Source of the DNA: an uncultured Prevotella sp.
GTDB lineage: Bacteria; Bacteroidota; Bacteroidia; Bacteroidales; Bacteroidaceae
Direction of reading: 5' to 3'
Assembly: GCA_937892695.1 (NCBI GenBank)
Contig: CALBJK010000266.1
Location: 1 to 7,534 of the forward strand
Length of the DNA: 7,534 nt
This document shows, in pieces, positions 6,701 to 7,534 of the stretch. The notes under the pieces were generated by a model, which was not told where the DNA came from, did not search any database, and saw only the letters and a list, made by a program, of their open reading frames with translations. Position numbers and translations under genes: made by a program. How positions within the stretch are numbered: the first letter of the stretch is position 1; each line of letters starts with the position of its first letter.

Positions 6701-7362
6701 ACACGCGTACCGTATTGAAAAATTTCAGATACGACATTGCCAAAGACCGCCGTTCGGTCAATGTTACGGCCATTCTCGAAACCCATGTCGGTGACAAGAC
6801 TGTCGTGCCCCATGAGGTTAGCTACACAGTCAACGCCACCGGAGCTGTCGATGTGAAGGCCGACTTTCATACGTCTTCCGACTTTCATCTGCCGCGTCTG
6901 TCGTTGCAGGCCATGCTCAGCCCGGCTCTGGAGAACGTGACATGGTACGGTCGCGGCCCGATGGAGAACTATCCAGACCGAAAGGATGCTGCCTTTGTAG
7001 GACAGTATTCGACCACGGTGAGCGACATGCGTGAGTATTATGCCCGTTCGCAGACTATGGGCGGACGTACTGACACACGCTGGATTGTCCTCAAGAACAG
7101 CGACGGCACAGGCCTGAAGATAACGGCTGACAGCACAGTTGACTTCTCTGCCCTGCACTACACTGACCGCGAGCTGTGGCGTGTGAAGTACGGCCATGAT
7201 CTCGTTAATATCCGTCGCGACGAGGTTGTGTTGAATCTCGACTGCATACAACGCGGACTGGGCAATGCCAGCTGCGGACCTCAGCCACTGAAAGAATACG
7301 AGATACTCCCGTCTCACGACTATTCGTATAAGTTCAGAATAGAACCGTCTGGCCGTATGTAA
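3787..7362 (+). CDS. Secreted GH2 beta-galactosidase with N-terminal ricin-type lectin domain
   Basis: The product is 1191 residues from the ATG at 3787, chosen because it starts a clean signal peptide (MKIKG, hydrophobic core, LSGLAQA, cut after about residue 23) with no lipobox. A beta-trefoil follows (about 27-163) with three QxW motifs (64-66, 110-112, 157-159). The GH2 part runs from about 182 to the end, close to the 1023 residues of E. coli LacZ. It contains a sugar-binding jelly roll (YTNITYPF at 277-284; EDQD at 383-386), an Ig-like domain (about 402-516) and a TIM barrel with SHYPND (575-580). Glu601 and His603 in DEADQECHG match the LacZ magnesium ligands. Glu643 in MGNESG is the acid/base, Glu703 in CEYAHAMGN the nucleophile, and Trp735 in IWDFVDQ matches Trp568. 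A linker domain and a small-chain beta-sandwich (about 918-1184, RGPMENYPDR) complete it. It should release terminal beta-galactose in the periplasm or outside; specificity is not proven. It carries its own terminator downstream. Confidence 0.93.
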   Translation: MKIKGILILFGLLLTVLSGLAQAIDTRQVYEIQTPDGLVLDNQGSLDNDARIYLSKRDEGKETQVWRFVKVGDGVYNIVNAYSFLSLDNGNGKSVQQLLQWSTNNSNPNQRWRATPIGGGRYVFTCEASGMNMGMRDAAQFGEPVWQVKPDASKQTQQWLLVRSDIKVNSAIVPKASSKNDWENPHIFGINKEPGHATYIPFANAEEMHSDPAYLKPWLRTRSSRYLLLNGKWKFRWSEQPEDRPASFYKNGYDVSSWDDIDVPSSWEMKGYGTPIYTNITYPFLNNPPFIQPQRGYTVEKEPNAVGSYRREFTLPADWHDKQVFLHFDGCYSAMYVWVNGKNVGYSQGANNDAEFDVTRYVKRGNNTVAVEVYRWSDGSYLEDQDMFRLSGIHRDVYLVARPKVRVRDLYLTTTFEGEKFGTAKVNVRTNVKNEGKADAAAAVRFNLSDENGKSVANAVFNLTELKSGSEAVNNTTLTINSPKLWSAEKPYLYTLDVELLDASGNVTEATSQRYGLRKLELRNNKLYVNGVLTYVKGANRHDIDPKYGKAVPVETMIKDILLFKRHNMNIVRTSHYPNDPKMYALYDYYGLYVMDEADQECHGNNSLSNNPQWTAAYVDRAVRMVERDKNHPSVIFWSMGNESGQGINIEAEVKAVKAMDDRLIHYEGQNDVADMDSRMYPSVESMKETDRNGNNKPFFLCEYAHAMGNAVGNLREYWDYIENHSKRMIGGCIWDFVDQAINKPGEPSDRLYFGGSFGDVPNDNDFCCNGLTTADRRVTPKLLQVKKIYQYAKLFWYPQQCVLRLDNRYTSYNLHEFELRYEVMREGVKVKDGRLEIPETEPNSTSGINMPLRDLDMSDGAEYFLNVYVCLKRAETWADIGHVVASEQFALNLPKRGLVAVDNSKAAPLKVYKEKNGFLRIEGNGVAVSFDTNDGQMTALRYDGKEMLHRQQGPAFNCYRSINNDVRDWQYTRTVLKNFRYDIAKDRRSVNVTAILETHVGDKTVVPHEVSYTVNATGAVDVKADFHTSSDFHLPRLSLQAMLSPALENVTWYGRGPMENYPDRKDAAFVGQYSTTVSDMREYYARSQTMGGRTDTRWIVLKNSDGTGLKITADSTVDFSALHYTDRELWRVKYGHDLVNIRRDEVVLNLDCIQRGLGNASCGPQPLKEYEILPSHDYSYKFRIEPSGRM

Positions 7363-7395
7363 TAAAACGAGGGTTTTACCGTTCTAATAATAGAT

Positions 7396-7443
7396 GAGCG
7401 GATGGACAGAGCACCATCGGTGCGCTGTCTGTCCGCTCTTTTT
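7396..7443 (+). terminator. Strong intrinsic terminator after the beta-galactosidase gene
   Basis: A 20-base left arm (7396-7415, beginning GAGCGG and ending GCACC) pairs with a 20-base right arm (7419-7438, GGTGC to CCGCTC) around the loop ATC. There are 17 Watson-Crick pairs, two G-U wobbles and one A-G mismatch. Five T residues follow (7439-7443). It starts 33 bases past the stop codon and ends the + strand transcription unit. Without a comparable A tract upstream it probably works mainly in the + direction. Confidence 0.92.
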
Positions 7444-7465
7444 AATTGCGGGCACCCAATGTCTG

Positions 7466-7527
7466 GTAATGGCGAGCACACGGTGTGTAGAGACGTCACT
7501 CCGGTGCGTCTCCTCAATGGGCATTAC
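7466..7527. repeat. REP-like nested palindromic intergenic element
   Basis: The core hairpin pairs GAGACG-T-CAC (7490-7499) with GTGCGTCTC (7504-7512): nine pairs with one bulged T and the loop TCCG. A smaller CACA/TGTG stem (7477-7480 with 7484-7487) lies just before it. Outer arms GTAATG (7466-7471) and CATTAC (7522-7527) enclose both. There is no T tract and no reading frame of note. Short G/C-rich palindromes like this are typical of dispersed intergenic repeats, but only one copy is visible and the window ends 7 bases later, so its full extent is unknown. Confidence 0.45.
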
Positions 7528-7534
7528 TCATGTT

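Overview
The window looks like a chromosomal segment from a Bacteroidales bacterium, most likely of the Prevotella lineage. The grounds are Bacteroidetes-type promoter boxes (TAnnTTTG), A-rich start regions without Shine-Dalgarno sequences, a GSCFA-family protein of the kind typical of Bacteroidales, and a secreted GH2 enzyme. The genus is an inference from protein style and base composition; no marker gene is present. All three genes lie on the + strand.

Bases 1-279 are non-coding. An A/T-rich lead-in is followed by a 74-bp unit repeated 2.66 times in tandem (56-252). Each copy carries the same Bacteroidetes -7 box (TAACTTTG) and a long A/T hairpin, so the repeat is effectively three promoter-like modules stacked before the first gene. 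A perfect 14-bp palindrome (262-275) sits just before the first start codon.

Bases 280-3681 hold a probable two-gene operon with a 9-base gap. The first gene encodes a large YfhO-family polytopic membrane protein, a probable GT-C-type glycosyltransferase. The second encodes a GSCFA-family (SGNH/GDSL-like) protein that is shorter than the family norm between its first and second conserved blocks. The pairing hints at envelope glycan assembly or modification, but the substrate is unknown.

Bases 3787-7362, after a 105-base leader, encode a secreted GH2 beta-galactosidase of 1191 residues. All main LacZ catalytic and metal-binding motifs are present. A three-repeat ricin-type beta-trefoil lies between the signal peptide and the GH2 body, which suggests a carbohydrate-targeted periplasmic or exported enzyme. 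A strong intrinsic terminator follows (7396-7443). The last 90 bases hold small inverted repeats resembling a REP-like intergenic palindrome, cut off by the window end.

I found no transposase, CRISPR array, tRNA or rRNA, and no clear new multi-gene system. The points most worth a second look are the stacked promoter repeat, the lectin-GH2 fusion and the shortened GSCFA protein.
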